Origin: Mycolicibacterium sp. P9-64
Lineage (GTDB): Bacteria; Actinomycetota; Actinomycetes; Mycobacteriales; Mycobacteriaceae
Direction: 5' to 3'
NCBI RefSeq assembly: GCF_008329605.1
Contig: NZ_NPKO01000009.1
Coordinates: forward strand, 62,001 to 126,000
DNA: 64,000 nucleotides
In this document: positions 7,986 through 17,900 of the stretch, one piece after another
Position numbering within the stretch: position 1 is the first letter of the stretch
Layout of the letters: each line of letters begins with the position of its first letter
Program-made: the position numbers and the translations under genes
Notes under the pieces: model-generated
The model's database searches: none
What the model was told of the DNA's origin: nothing
What the model saw: the letters and a program-made list of their open reading frames with translations, nothing else

Positions 7986-9452
7986 TCAGGCGAAGATCGC
8001 GAACAAGGCCGCCGCCACGGCGAAGCTCACCACCGACAGCACCGTCTCCAACACGGTCCAGGTCTGCAGTGTCTGCTTCACCGTCAGGTTGAAGAACTTC
8101 GAGATGATCCAGAAGCCACCGTCATTGACGTGGCTGAGGATGATGGATCCCGCGGCGATTGCCATCGCGATCAGCGCCACTGCCATCTGGGAGTAGTCAC
8201 CCGCGTGAACCAGCGGAGCGACGATGCCACCGGTGGTGACGATGGCGACCGTCGCCGAGCCTTGCGCGATGCGCAGCCCGCAGCTGATGACGTACGCCAG
8301 CACGATCACCGGGAGCCCCGCCGCGGACATCGTCTCGGCCAGAGCGGTACCAATTCCAGTGGCGGAGATGACCTTGCCGAAGAACGCACCGGCGCCAACG
8401 ACCAGCAACAGCATGCCGACCGGACGCAGTGACTCGCCCGTGAGGACGCTGAGCTCCTGCACGCTCGAGCCGCGCCGGACGCCGAGCACGTAGAACGCGA
8501 CCAGCACGGCGATGAGCAACGCGACGGCGGGGGTACCGAAGAACGTGAGCACCGAAAGCAGCGCCCCCGGATCGAGGAGCTGCGTGCCGAACGTCGCGCC
8601 GAGGATCAGCACCAGCGGTATGGCGATGATCGACGCGATGAGGCCAACCGACGGTGGGTTGGTCGTGACGACCTTGCCGACCTTGGCCTCCTTGACGGTG
8701 CCGACTCCCCCGCCCGTGGGCGAGCTGCCCACACCGTCGAAATCCTCGGGCTCCTCGACGATGAAGTCGGGCGGGACCTCGACCATCATCCGCTTGCCGA
8801 TGTAGCTGCCCCACAGAAGTCCTGCGGCGATGAAACCTGGAATGCCGCAGACGAATCCCATCAGGATGAGCCAACCCAGGCTGATCTCCAGCAGACCACC
8901 GAGCGCGACCGGCCCCGGGTGGGGAGGCAGGAACGCGTGCGTCATCGACAGACCGGCCAGCATCGGCATCGCATAGAGCACCAAAGACTTTCCGCCACGC
9001 TTGGCGGCGACGTAGACCAGTGGGGCCAGCACGAAGATGCCGATGTCGAAGAACACCGGGATGCCGAAGATCAGACCGAGCAGGCCCATCGCGATCGGCG
9101 CGCCGCGTTCGCCGAAGATCCCGAGCAGCTTGGTCATCAAGACGTCGGCGCCGCCCGATCGTTCGAGGATGGCGCCCAAGACGGTGCCGAGGCCGATGAT
9201 CACGGCGATGTGTCCGAGGATCGACCCGAAACCCGTCTCCAGGATCGAATCGCTGCCCTTGATCGCGGTGCCGACGATGTCCTTGACGGGCAGTCCGGCG
9301 GCCAGCGCCAGTCCGAGGCCGGTGAGCAGCAGCGCGATGAACGGCTCCAGCTTGACCTTGATGATGGCGAACAGCAGGATCGCGATCGCGAGTCCGCAAA
9401 GGACCAGCAGTCCTGGTGTCGACGTTCTGAGCCAGTCGATCGTGGCGCTCAT
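7986..9452 (-). CDS. GntP-family permease
   Basis: A 488-residue inner-membrane transporter of the GntP (gluconate:H+ symporter) family, with about 12-14 hydrophobic helices throughout. Family-like stretches include GSILGHIAVIIGLGTVLGAI near residue 75, the conserved loop AFLPPHPGPVALGG near residue 175, and LSHVNDGGFW near the C-terminus. GntP proteins carry sugar acids and related small organic acids. Here the gene lies 28 bases after a D-aminoacylase in the same direction, so an N-acyl-D-amino acid or its product is the more likely cargo; this is inferred from context. The ATG at 9452 gives the usual family length. Confidence 0.9.
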   Translation of the reverse strand: MSATIDWLRTSTPGLLVLCGLAIAILLFAIIKVKLEPFIALLLTGLGLALAAGLPVKDIVGTAIKGSDSILETGFGSILGHIAVIIGLGTVLGAILERSGGADVLMTKLLGIFGERGAPIAMGLLGLIFGIPVFFDIGIFVLAPLVYVAAKRGGKSLVLYAMPMLAGLSMTHAFLPPHPGPVALGGLLEISLGWLILMGFVCGIPGFIAAGLLWGSYIGKRMMVEVPPDFIVEEPEDFDGVGSSPTGGGVGTVKEAKVGKVVTTNPPSVGLIASIIAIPLVLILGATFGTQLLDPGALLSVLTFFGTPAVALLIAVLVAFYVLGVRRGSSVQELSVLTGESLRPVGMLLLVVGAGAFFGKVISATGIGTALAETMSAAGLPVIVLAYVISCGLRIAQGSATVAIVTTGGIVAPLVHAGDYSQMAVALIAMAIAAGSIILSHVNDGGFWIISKFFNLTVKQTLQTWTVLETVLSVVSFAVAAALFAIFA

Positions 9453-9480
9453 GGCGGGCCTTTCGGTGACGGTGGGGTGA

Positions 9481-11073
9481 CTAGGTCATGCGCAGTGCGC
9501 GGCCGGCGAGCCGTCCGGTGGGCCGGCCGTCGTCGATCGCGAACTCGCCGTTGACGAGGACGTGGCTGATTCCGCGCGCCTGCTGTTTGGGGTTCTCGAA
9601 CGTGGCGGTGTCGGTGATCGCCGCAGGGTCGAACAGCACCAGATCCGCGGCGTACCCGGTCCGCACGATTCCGCGGTCGGTGAGCCGAAGCCGTTGCGCG
9701 GGGCGCCCGGTCAGATGGTTGACGCAGTCCTCGAGGCTCAGCAGTCCGATCTCGCGGACGTAGTGACCGAGGTACCGCGGAAAGGTGCCCCATGCCCGTG
9801 GGTGTGGTTTGGCTCCGACCAGAATCGCGTCGCTGCCGCCCATGTGCTTGGGGTGCAGCATGATTGCGCGGACGTTCTCTTCGTGGCCGACGTGCTGAAG
9901 GATGCTGGTGGCCAGCTGGTCGCGCGACAGGAGATCGAAGAAGACCTCGACGGGGGCAACACCGTGATCCGTGGCGATCGCCTCCATCGTGCGTCCGACG
10001 TACTCGTCGAGCTCGCCGTTGCCGACGCCGCTGATCTGGATGGTGTCCCATTCGACGGTGACGCCGTGGCAGCCGTCGGAGCCGTTTACGTTGACGTCCT
10101 TGGCGATTCGCGCGCGGACGTCGGGATCCTGCATGCGCTCCAGCGCCGCGTCCGGTCCGCCGGACATCGCCCAGCTGGGCAGCAGCGCCGACAGCGTGGT
10201 CGAGCCCGGCAGATACGGGTAGGTGTCGAGCGTGATGTCGCATCCGTCGGCGATACCGGCGTCGACCATGTCCAGGAACTCACTCGCGCGTCCCCGGTTG
10301 ACGCCGAAGTTCATCGTCGCGTGCGTCAGATGCAGCGGACAGCCGGTGGTGCGGGCGAGGTCGATCATCTCCGCGTACGCCTCGAGCGCGCCCGCTCCGT
10401 ACGACCGGGTGTGCGGCGCGTAGAAGCCGCCGATCTCGGCGACGACCTCACACAACGCGGCAAGCTCTCCGGTGTCGGCGTACATGCCCGGGGTGTAGGT
10501 CAGTCCGCTGGACATGCCGACCGCACCCTCGCGGAGGCCCTGCGCGAGAAGGTCCTGCATGTGCCGGACCTCGGCGGGTGTGGCTGGGCGTTGATCGGCT
10601 CCGACGGCGAGCAGTCTCAAGGTGCCTTGGGGCACCAGGTAGGCGGCGTTGGGGGTGATGCCCTGGTCGAGGCGGTCGAGGTATTGGGCGACGCTGCGCC
10701 AGGAGAAGTCCAGATCCGCCGGATTGCCGTTCCAGCCGGCGATTTGGCGGCGGATCACGTCCAGCGCGGCGTCGTCGATGGGCGCGTAGGCGATTCCGTC
10801 CTGCCCGAGGACCTCGGTGGTCACGCCCTGGCTGATCTTCGGGAAGTGTCCGGGATCGGTGAGCAGCCGCAGATCGGAGTGGGCGTGCATGTCGATGAAC
10901 CCCGGCGACAAGACGACGCCAGGATTCGGCTCGATGATCCGGTCCGCGCCGGGGATGGATCGGGCACCGGCGATGTCCGCGATCCGGCCGTCGTGAATCA
11001 CCACGTCGGCCCGGAATCTGTCCGAGCCGGTGCCGTCGACCACGTCGACGTCTCGGATCAGCAAGTCGGTCAT
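9481..11073 (-). CDS. N-acyl-D-amino-acid deacylase (D-aminoacylase), amidohydrolase fold
   Basis: Hydrolyses N-acyl-D-amino acids to a D-amino acid and a carboxylate. At 530 aa it has the usual family length. Zinc-site motifs of the amidohydrolase superfamily are present: GFIDMHAHSD near residue 60, the histidines in YAPHTRSYG and PLHLTHATMNFG, and the late aspartate region. The C-terminus LTGRPAQRLRLTDRGIVRTG and VNGEFAIDDG is typical of D-aminoacylase and dihydroorotase-like enzymes. The ATG at 11073 is chosen because the longer open frame upstream has no family similarity. It is divergent from an IclR regulator and runs toward the GntP permease, so import and deacylation appear co-controlled. 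Specificity for a particular acyl-amino acid cannot be read. Confidence 0.9.
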   Translation of the reverse strand: MTDLLIRDVDVVDGTGSDRFRADVVIHDGRIADIAGARSIPGADRIIEPNPGVVLSPGFIDMHAHSDLRLLTDPGHFPKISQGVTTEVLGQDGIAYAPIDDAALDVIRRQIAGWNGNPADLDFSWRSVAQYLDRLDQGITPNAAYLVPQGTLRLLAVGADQRPATPAEVRHMQDLLAQGLREGAVGMSSGLTYTPGMYADTGELAALCEVVAEIGGFYAPHTRSYGAGALEAYAEMIDLARTTGCPLHLTHATMNFGVNRGRASEFLDMVDAGIADGCDITLDTYPYLPGSTTLSALLPSWAMSGGPDAALERMQDPDVRARIAKDVNVNGSDGCHGVTVEWDTIQISGVGNGELDEYVGRTMEAIATDHGVAPVEVFFDLLSRDQLATSILQHVGHEENVRAIMLHPKHMGGSDAILVGAKPHPRAWGTFPRYLGHYVREIGLLSLEDCVNHLTGRPAQRLRLTDRGIVRTGYAADLVLFDPAAITDTATFENPKQQARGISHVLVNGEFAIDDGRPTGRLAGRALRMT

Positions 11074-11107
11074 GTGTCTTGGTGCCGCCCGTTTCCTTCG
11101 AGCACGC

Positions 11108-11133
11108 GTTGCGTATTTTGCAACTCTAGTTGC
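11108..11133. promoter_or_regulatory. Triple GTTGC/GCAAC half-site cluster, candidate IclR operator
   Basis: GTTGC (11108-11112), GCAAC (11120-11124) and GTTGC (11129-11133) give two overlapping inverted repeats with spacers of 7 and 4 bases. They lie between the divergent D-aminoacylase and IclR starts, the expected place for an IclR-family operator. Confidence 0.5.
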
Positions 11134-11206
11134 GCCCTTTGTAAGATGGCAGTTATTCTGCATCAGCGGGTTGGTGACGGCAAGCACTTGAGGAGATCTG
11201 TGTGAT

Positions 11207-11998
11207 TTGGTCGACGGCGCGACGCCCGCGCGCGGGCCGATGAGCCAGTCCCTGTCGCGCGCACTCACCATCCTCGTCGCCCTCGGAGAGGGCCCGAAGT
11301 CCCTGGAACAGCTCGCGGCCCAACTCGACGTGCACAAGTCGACGGTGCTGCGGTTGCTTCGCACGATGGAGACCGAACGCTTCGTCCGGCACGACGCCGC
11401 TCACCGCTACGTACTGGCGTCGCGGCTCTTCGAGCTCTCGAACCGCGCCCTCGAGCAGCGTGACGTGCGAACCCTGGCGCGTCCGCACCTGAGCGCGCTG
11501 AACGCCAGCACCGGCCAAACCATCCACCTCGCGGTGTACGAGACGGACGAAGCCATCTACATCGACAAGCTGGACGCGATCCAGAGCGTGCGGATGTACT
11601 CGAGGGTGGGCCGGCCCGCTCCCCTGCACTGCACCGCCGTCGGGAAGGTTCTGATCGCCGGGCTACCCCGCTCGGAGTGGCAGCAGATCGCCGAACGGAT
11701 CGAGTACACCAAGTTCACCGAGCGCACCATCGACTCGCCGGAGCGCTACCTCGCAGAAGTGGAACTCGTTGCCGCACAAGGCTATGCCGAGGACCACGAG
11801 GAGCACGAGAGCTTCGTTAACTGCATTGCGGTGCCGATCCGGGACGGCTCCGGCGCCGTGGCCGCGGCGGTGTCGATGTCGGTGCCCGACATGCTCCTCA
11901 ACCACGAACAGGTACTGGCCACCCTTCCGCAGGTTCGCGCTGCGGCAGACGCGATATCCGAAGAGCTCGGCTGGGATCCCCGCCGGGAACAACCATGA
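11207..11998 (+). CDS. IclR-family transcriptional regulator
   Basis: A 263-residue regulator. The N-terminal winged helix-turn-helix is seen in SLSRALTILVALGEGPKSLE, then LAAQLDVHKSTVLRLLRTME. The C-terminal IclR effector domain includes GQTIHLAVYETDEAIYIDKL, the LHCTAVGKVLIAGLP segment and the cysteine-containing VNCIAVPIRDGSGAVAAAVSMSVP. The TTG at 11207 has AGGAG 11 bases upstream; an ATG at 11240 is a plausible alternative that still keeps the whole domain. It is divergent from the D-aminoacylase and followed 10 bases later by a RidA gene. It probably controls this whole N-acyl-D-amino-acid cluster, with an intermediate as effector. Confidence 0.88.
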   Translation: MVDGATPARGPMSQSLSRALTILVALGEGPKSLEQLAAQLDVHKSTVLRLLRTMETERFVRHDAAHRYVLASRLFELSNRALEQRDVRTLARPHLSALNASTGQTIHLAVYETDEAIYIDKLDAIQSVRMYSRVGRPAPLHCTAVGKVLIAGLPRSEWQQIAERIEYTKFTERTIDSPERYLAEVELVAAQGYAEDHEEHESFVNCIAVPIRDGSGAVAAAVSMSVPDMLLNHEQVLATLPQVRAAADAISEELGWDPRREQP

Positions 11999-12008
11999 AA
12001 GGCATGAA

Positions 12009-12413
12009 GTGACCGACAAGACCGCCGTGCGCACCTCCGATGCACCCGCCCCCGCGCACACCTTCTCCCAGGGCGTCCGGAAGGGCCCGTTCGTCCAGGT
12101 ATCCGGCCAGGGACCTGTCGACCCCGCCACCAACGAGTACCTGCATCCCGGCGACGTCGCGGCCCAGACCACGCGCACCCTGCAGAACGTCAAGGCCATC
12201 GTCGAAGCCAGTGGCGCCACGTTCGACGACGTGGTGATGCTGCGGGTCTACCTGACCACCCGCGACGACTTCGCGACCATGAACGACGCATACGGAGCGT
12301 TCGTGTCGGCCAACACCACGAGTGGCGTGCTGCCGAGCCGCACAACGGTTTTCACCGGTCTGCCGCGCGAGGAGATGCTCGTCGAGGTCGACGCGCTCGC
12401 GATCACGGACTAG
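12009..12413 (+). CDS. RidA/YjgF-family enamine/imine deaminase
   Basis: A 134-residue RidA-family protein. These trimers hydrolyse reactive enamines and imines made from amino acids, releasing ketoacids and ammonia. The family signature is clear: FSQGVRKGPFVQVSGQGPVD near the start, then TRTLQNVKAIVEASGATFDDVV. The catalytic arginine is kept in VLPSRTTVF, and the end reads EMLVEVDALA. The start is GTG at 12009 with GAAAGG 6 bases before it. It lies 10 bases after the IclR gene. Next to a D-aminoacylase it fits clean-up of imines formed when D-amino acids are oxidised; the oxidase is not in this window. Confidence 0.9.
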   Translation: MTDKTAVRTSDAPAPAHTFSQGVRKGPFVQVSGQGPVDPATNEYLHPGDVAAQTTRTLQNVKAIVEASGATFDDVVMLRVYLTTRDDFATMNDAYGAFVSANTTSGVLPSRTTVFTGLPREEMLVEVDALAITD

Positions 12414-12780
12414 GGGTTCGCTCCGACCGCCAGCTGCTCGGACCGGGAGATGCACGCCGCGTTAGAGGTCAACCTTCCCACCGATGCGACCGTCGTCACC
12501 GCCGAAGAGGTCGTCAGGGATTGTTGTCGCCCACCGCGGCATGGGGCTGGGTCAGTTCCAGTGGGAATGGTCTCGACGTCGTCGGCGGGGACTTCGTAAC
12601 CGAGGTCGTCGATGTAGCCATGCTCGCACCACTAACCACATCACCCGCCTCGTGAATCACACTGACCCCATCGGCCCCGGTCACGCCTAGTTTTTCCGCC
12701 GACACGGCCCCTCCGCGCGCCGGAGATGTCTCCGCCGTGCCCTATGTTGAGGCGTCCAGACCAATGCGCTGAATAGAGGA
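12414..12780. other. 367-base gap without a supported gene
   Basis: A 49-codon open frame at 12450-12599 (+) begins MHAALEVNLPTDATVVTAEE, which looks gene-like, but then turns into low-complexity sequence. It lacks a spaced ribosome site and may be a relic. Open frames on the other strand are no better. The promoter of the jet operon should lie at the right end, but I see no clear -10 box. Confidence 0.4.
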
Positions 12781-14235
12781 ATGCACGTGCACGACGACAA
12801 CGCGGGGTTGTCCGCAGTCGACCTGCTCGAGCTCAACCGCGACCTGCAAGGCTCACACGCCATCCGCCTGCTCGCGGCCACCAACATCAGCCTGTACGCC
12901 ACGCTCATGGAGCGCCACCTCAACGACGGCTCGATCTCGGAGACCGAGCTCGTCGTCCGGCTCGAACGCGACCTCGACGATCTCGGCGACGCCCAGTCCG
13001 GCCTCGCACTGATCAAGTCCTGGGCCAGCCAGGGCTGGCTGCACCGCATCGTCGACGAACGCCACGACCAGAACGTCTGCTACCTCACCCAGGATGCGCG
13101 GCGCGCCCTCGACTTCCTGCGCGGCATGCGACGTCAGGACACCATCGCCACCGGCGGCTCCATCACCGGCATCGCTGCGCGCCTCAAGCAGGTCGCCGTC
13201 AAGGTCGACACCGATCCCGCCCGCATCCGCAAGCACATCGAGGCCGAAATCGCGGCCCTGCACGAAGAACTCGACCAGATCGACACCGGCCAGCGCCCCC
13301 AACCCGATGTCACCGACTGCTACGACGAGGCCCGTGCCATCGCCCTGCAGATGGAACGCCTCATCACCGACATTGGCCAATACGGAACCTTGATCGAGCA
13401 GGCCACCGCCGCGCTCGACGAGCCGATGGACACCAACGTCGAGTACCGCGACCGCCAGCGCCAGATGTACACCGACTACCAGACCGCCTGGGACTCCCAG
13501 GGTCGCGACAGCCATCGCGCCTTCCTGCGCATGATCAACGACCCCGACCAGCGCGCCGAGTTCGAAGCCGACGTGGCCGCCGTCGCCGAGGCCCTGCCCG
13601 CACTCGACCCGGCGCTGCGCAAGGTGATGGCCGGCTTCTTCGAACTCGTCGGACACCAGATCGACGAGGTCGAACGCATCCAGCAGCGCTGCGCCCAGCG
13701 CGTCAAACGGTTCACCGCCTTCGGCACCATGGAGCAGAGCCGCGGCGTCGCCCGCCAACTCAACGAGGCCATCGGCGCCGCTCGCGCCCTGCTGAAGTCC
13801 TCATTCACCGACTCCCGCCTCGACATCGAGGTCCCGCTGGCCCGCCATGCCATCAGTTCCATTGGCGCCCTTGGCTTCAAGATCGGCGACCTGTCCAACC
13901 CCAAGCCCGCCGCGCCCGGCGACACCGAGGTCGACCTCACCAGCTTCGCCGCGCTGACCACCCAGGTCGACGCTCCCGCCATGTCCGACATGATCAACGA
14001 CGCCATCACCAGTGGGCCGGTCTCGCTACCGGAGGTCGTCGCCATGCTCGACACTGCGTACCTCGGTCACGTCATCGTCCTGTGGTCATGGGCTCTCAAG
14101 CAGCCGGACGCTTCTGACACCGCGGAATCCGTGACCGTCCGGTTCCGCTCACTCGACGGCCGCGACCGCGAAATGGCCGTCCCCCGTTTGACCTTCACCG
14201 AACCGATCACCACAGTGGTGGGAGCCAGCACGTGA
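12781..14235 (+). CDS. jetA: Wadjet JetA / MksF-like kleisin subunit (DUF3375)
   Basis: A 484-residue DUF3375 protein, the kleisin-like subunit of Wadjet/MksBEFG SMC complexes (EptABCD in Mycobacterium smegmatis). These complexes extrude DNA loops and act against circular plasmids. The N-terminal winged-helix-like part (LELNRDLQGSHAIRLLAATN) and the long helical middle rich in Glu/Gln/Arg match the family. The C-terminal IGDLSNPKPAAPGDTEVDL and TYLGH-like region also fits. GAGGA abuts the ATG at 12781; a GTG at 12787 has better spacing and may be the real start. The gene overlaps jetB by 4 bases (GTGA), so the subunits are translationally coupled. Confidence 0.88.
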   Translation: MHVHDDNAGLSAVDLLELNRDLQGSHAIRLLAATNISLYATLMERHLNDGSISETELVVRLERDLDDLGDAQSGLALIKSWASQGWLHRIVDERHDQNVCYLTQDARRALDFLRGMRRQDTIATGGSITGIAARLKQVAVKVDTDPARIRKHIEAEIAALHEELDQIDTGQRPQPDVTDCYDEARAIALQMERLITDIGQYGTLIEQATAALDEPMDTNVEYRDRQRQMYTDYQTAWDSQGRDSHRAFLRMINDPDQRAEFEADVAAVAEALPALDPALRKVMAGFFELVGHQIDEVERIQQRCAQRVKRFTAFGTMEQSRGVARQLNEAIGAARALLKSSFTDSRLDIEVPLARHAISSIGALGFKIGDLSNPKPAAPGDTEVDLTSFAALTTQVDAPAMSDMINDAITSGPVSLPEVVAMLDTAYLGHVIVLWSWALKQPDASDTAESVTVRFRSLDGRDREMAVPRLTFTEPITTVVGAST

Positions 14236-14930
14236 CCCTCCAAAAAGACGAAACCGACATCGACTTCTCGTCGCTACCCCAGGTCGACCAAGAGACCGCC
14301 CGGCCGACCGGTGCCCGCAGGCCGCGGTTCGACGGCGACGTCTCCGAGCTGCCCGACCGCGCCTGCTGGGCCCTGCAGCACCTGCTCACCCGTCGCTACA
14401 TCAGCGCCGAGGCCGACGCCGACATCTACAGCTGGGTGCTCGAATACCGCAAGGAGCTGTCCGTCCGGCTGTCCGAACTGGACCTGCTACTGCGCATCGT
14501 CGACACCACCGACGTCGCATTCGTCGAACAGGCCCGCTACGAATCGGCAAGGGGCATCAAGCTTCTGCGCCGCGAACCGCTCGGCACCTACGACTCGATC
14601 CTCGCCCTACACCTCGCACAGATGATGCGCGCGTCCGGCGGCCAGAGCGTGCTGATCAGCCGAGAGGAGATGCACGGCCTGTTCTCCGGCGTGCTCAACG
14701 AGACCGACCGCGACGCCGTCGGCTTCGCTGCCCGCATCGACGCCGCCATCGCCCGCCTGGCCGGCCTGGACATCCTCCGCAAGACCCGCGACGACGAGGA
14801 CAGCTACACCATCAGCCCCGTCATCACCGCCATCATGACCGCGTCGGTGATCACCGAACTTCAGCAGCAGTTCGAGCAGCTACTGAACGGCAGCGCACCA
14901 GCCGAGGAAGAAGCCGAGCTCGATGACTGA
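14232..14930 (+). CDS. jetB: Wadjet JetB / MksE-like subunit (DUF4194)
   Basis: A 232-residue DUF4194 protein, the KITE-like winged-helix subunit that binds the JetA kleisin in Wadjet and MksBEF complexes. Family-like features are the segment ACWALQHLLTRRYISAEADAD near residue 45, the helix LYDSILALHLAQ-type stretch around residue 120, and an acidic C-terminus. It starts with GTG inside the jetA stop and overlaps jetC by 8 bases. This tight packing is normal for the family and supports a stoichiometric complex. There is no membrane helix or signal. The call rests on domain appearance plus gene order. Confidence 0.87.
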   Translation: MTLQKDETDIDFSSLPQVDQETARPTGARRPRFDGDVSELPDRACWALQHLLTRRYISAEADADIYSWVLEYRKELSVRLSELDLLLRIVDTTDVAFVEQARYESARGIKLLRREPLGTYDSILALHLAQMMRASGGQSVLISREEMHGLFSGVLNETDRDAVGFAARIDAAIARLAGLDILRKTRDDEDSYTISPVITAIMTASVITELQQQFEQLLNGSAPAEEEAELDD

Positions 14931-17900
14931 ACAGTTCCACCTGTCCCGGCTTCAGGTCATCAACTGGGGCGTGTTCGACGGCTACCACTCCATCCCGTTC
15001 AGCAGCGGCGGCGCTCTCATCGCCGGCGCCTCTGGCAGCGGTAAATCCTCACTGCTGGATGCCATTTCGCTCGGCTTCCTGCCGTTCAACCGGCGCAACT
15101 TCAACGCCTCGGGCGACAACACCGCCGCCGGCTCCAGCGCGGGCCGACGCACCGTCGACAAGTACGTGCGCGGCGCCTGGGGGCAGCGCAGCGACGGTGG
15201 CACCAGCCGGGTGATGTACCTGCGCGGCGAGGGCAGCGCCTGGTCGGCGGTCGCGGTCACCTACGCCAGCGACTCCGGCCGCACCGTCACGGGGCTCGTG
15301 CTCAAGTGGCTGACGGGCGAGTCCCGCAACGACTCGTCGAGCCGCTTCGTGCTGGGCGACGGCGACCTCGACATCGAGGAGATCTGCAACCGCTGGGCCT
15401 CTGGCCGCTTCGACGCAGTCGTGTTCAAGGAACACTGGCGGTTCTCCACCAAGGTCGAGTCGCAGTACCTCGCCCAGCTGTACGCCACCATCGGCATCCG
15501 CGCCTCGGACGCCGCCCAGCAGCTGCTCGGTAAGGCCAAGTCGCTGAAGAGCGTTGGTGGACTCGAGCAGTTCGTTCGTGAGTTCATGCTCGACGAGCCC
15601 GATAGCCTGGCCCGGCTGCCCGAGGCACTCAAGCAGATCGACCCGCTGGTCGAGGCCCGCGAACTGCTCGCCGTCGCGCAGAAGAAGCGCAAGATCCTCG
15701 GCGACATCGAGCAGATCCAGCACCGGTACGCCTCCGAGTCGTCCGACCTCGGCATCATCGACCTCGTCGACGCACCGATGGTGCGGGCCTACACCGACCA
15801 CGTTCGCGTTGCCCAGTGTCCCGACCAGATCGCGACACACGACGGCACCATCGACCAGCTCGAGAACGAGTACGAAGACGTCACCCGATCATTGAATCTG
15901 GCCAAGGCCGAGGCGGATTCGCTCAATGCGCAGATCAGCGGAACCAGCGCGAACATCGCCCCGCTCCAGTCGCAGGTGACCGCCGCCGAGACCGAGGCCG
16001 AGCAGGTGGAGCGCCGTCGCGCCGCCTACGAAGACCTGCTGACCGCGCAGGACATCGAGATACCGGACACCTCCGACGAGTTCTGGAACCTGCGCGAGGA
16101 GCTGCTCACCCAGGCCACCGAGTTGCTCGCCAAGGTCGAACGCAACCGCGAGGCGTCCACCGACGCCGAATATGCGCAGAAGTCCGCCCGCATCGCTCGC
16201 GACGACGCCGCCAAGGAGCTCAAGCGCGTCGAGCACGTCGGTTCGGCGCTACCGGAGTTCGCGCTCTTGATGCGCGACCACATCTGCGCCGAGGTGGGCG
16301 CCGACGTCGCCGAGCTGCCCTACATCGCCGAGTTGCTGGACCTCAAGCCCGACCAGACCCGCTGGCGGCTCGCGGTGGAGAAGGTGCTCCGCGGTGCGGG
16401 CTTGCGGCTTCTGGTGCCCGATCAGCACTGGGAGAAGGTGCTGCGGTTCGTCAACGAGACCGACATGCGCGGCCGGCTGCAGTTGCATCACGTCCGCGCG
16501 AAGCTCCTCGGCGCAGAACCGGTCGATCCCGATCCGAAGACGTTGGCGGGCAAGCTGTTCGCCGTCGATCCCAAGCATCCGTGTGCTGCCGAGGCGCTCG
16601 ACGTCATCACGGCAGCCGGTGACCACGTCTGCGTCGACACCCCAGACGTGTTCGCCCGGTTCCGCCGCGCCGTCACCGACGCCGGGTTGTACAAGGACTC
16701 CGACAGGCTGGCCATCAAGGACGACCGGCGAGCGGTCAAGCAGTCCGAATACCTGTACCAGGGCGACGTTTCGGCGAAGATCAACGCCCTGACCCTCGAG
16801 CTGTCATCGGCCGAGGAGATCTACCAGAAGGCCCGCCGCGCAGCCGACGACATCGCCGCGCAGCGCCAGCAGTGGCGCGACCGTGCCGCCACGTGCAAGG
16901 CGATCTGTGAGCAGTACCCGCAGTGGAGCCAGATCGACACCGAGACCGCCGACGGCCACGCCGACCGACTGCGCGAGCAGTACGAGCTGCTGATGGCCGA
17001 CAACCCCGATCTCGAAGCCCTCAACGCGCGCGCCGACGAATGCTGGTCGCAGATCCAGAAGTTCATGACGCGCCGCGGCGCCATTCAGACCCGGCGCGAC
17101 GCGCTCGACGAGCGTCGCACCCGGTTGATGGACCTGCAGGAACGGCTGTCCCCCACGTTCGTCTCGGAACCGCTCACCGAGCTGCTGAACCGCTACGCCG
17201 CAGCGCTTCCGGTGTCACTCGAGCTGCTCGACCCCGAACCACACCGCGATGCGCTGTTCACCGCCATCAAGAAGGAACGCGAGCAACTCCGGGAGAGCCG
17301 GCGTCGTTCCTACGACGAACTGGCTCGCATCCTCAACACCTTCGACACGTCGTTCCCCGACGCCATCCCGAACGACAGCGACGACTTCGACGAGCGCGTG
17401 CACGACTACGTCGCGATGTGCAGGCACATCGACGAGCGCGAACTGCCAGAGGCGTACGAACGGATGATGCGGCTGGTCACCGAGCAGGCACCCGATGCGA
17501 TCCTCACGCTGCACCGCGTCGCCGAGCAGGAGACCCGACGCATCGCCGAGCAGATCGACCGCGTCAACACGGGTTTGGGCTCGGTGGAGTTCAACCGCGG
17601 CACCCGGCTGACGCTGCGGGCCACGCCTCGGCAGCTGACGGCGGTGTCCGAGCTCACCGAGATCGTGCGGTCCATCTCGCGGCGCATCGCCGAAGTCGGG
17701 CTCGGCGACAAGCAGGCGATCCTCGACCAGTACGCCGACATCCTGCGGCTGCGCAACCGGCTGGCGTCCACCGCGCCCGAGGACAAGGCGTGGACGCGCG
17801 ATGCGCTCGACGTGCGCAACCGGTTCACCTTCGACTGCGCCGAGTGGGATGTCAGCAGCGAGGAGCTGATCCGCACACACAGCAATGCCGGGGACAACTC

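Noticed and set aside
8197..9399. 400-codon minus-strand frame inside the GntP gene
   Set aside because: It is an Arg/His-rich out-of-frame reading of the same strand; the GntP frame has clear family motifs and membrane helices.
9562..11205. 547-codon plus-strand frame opposite the D-aminoacylase gene
   Set aside because: It has no domain signature; the minus-strand frame shows the metal-binding motifs.
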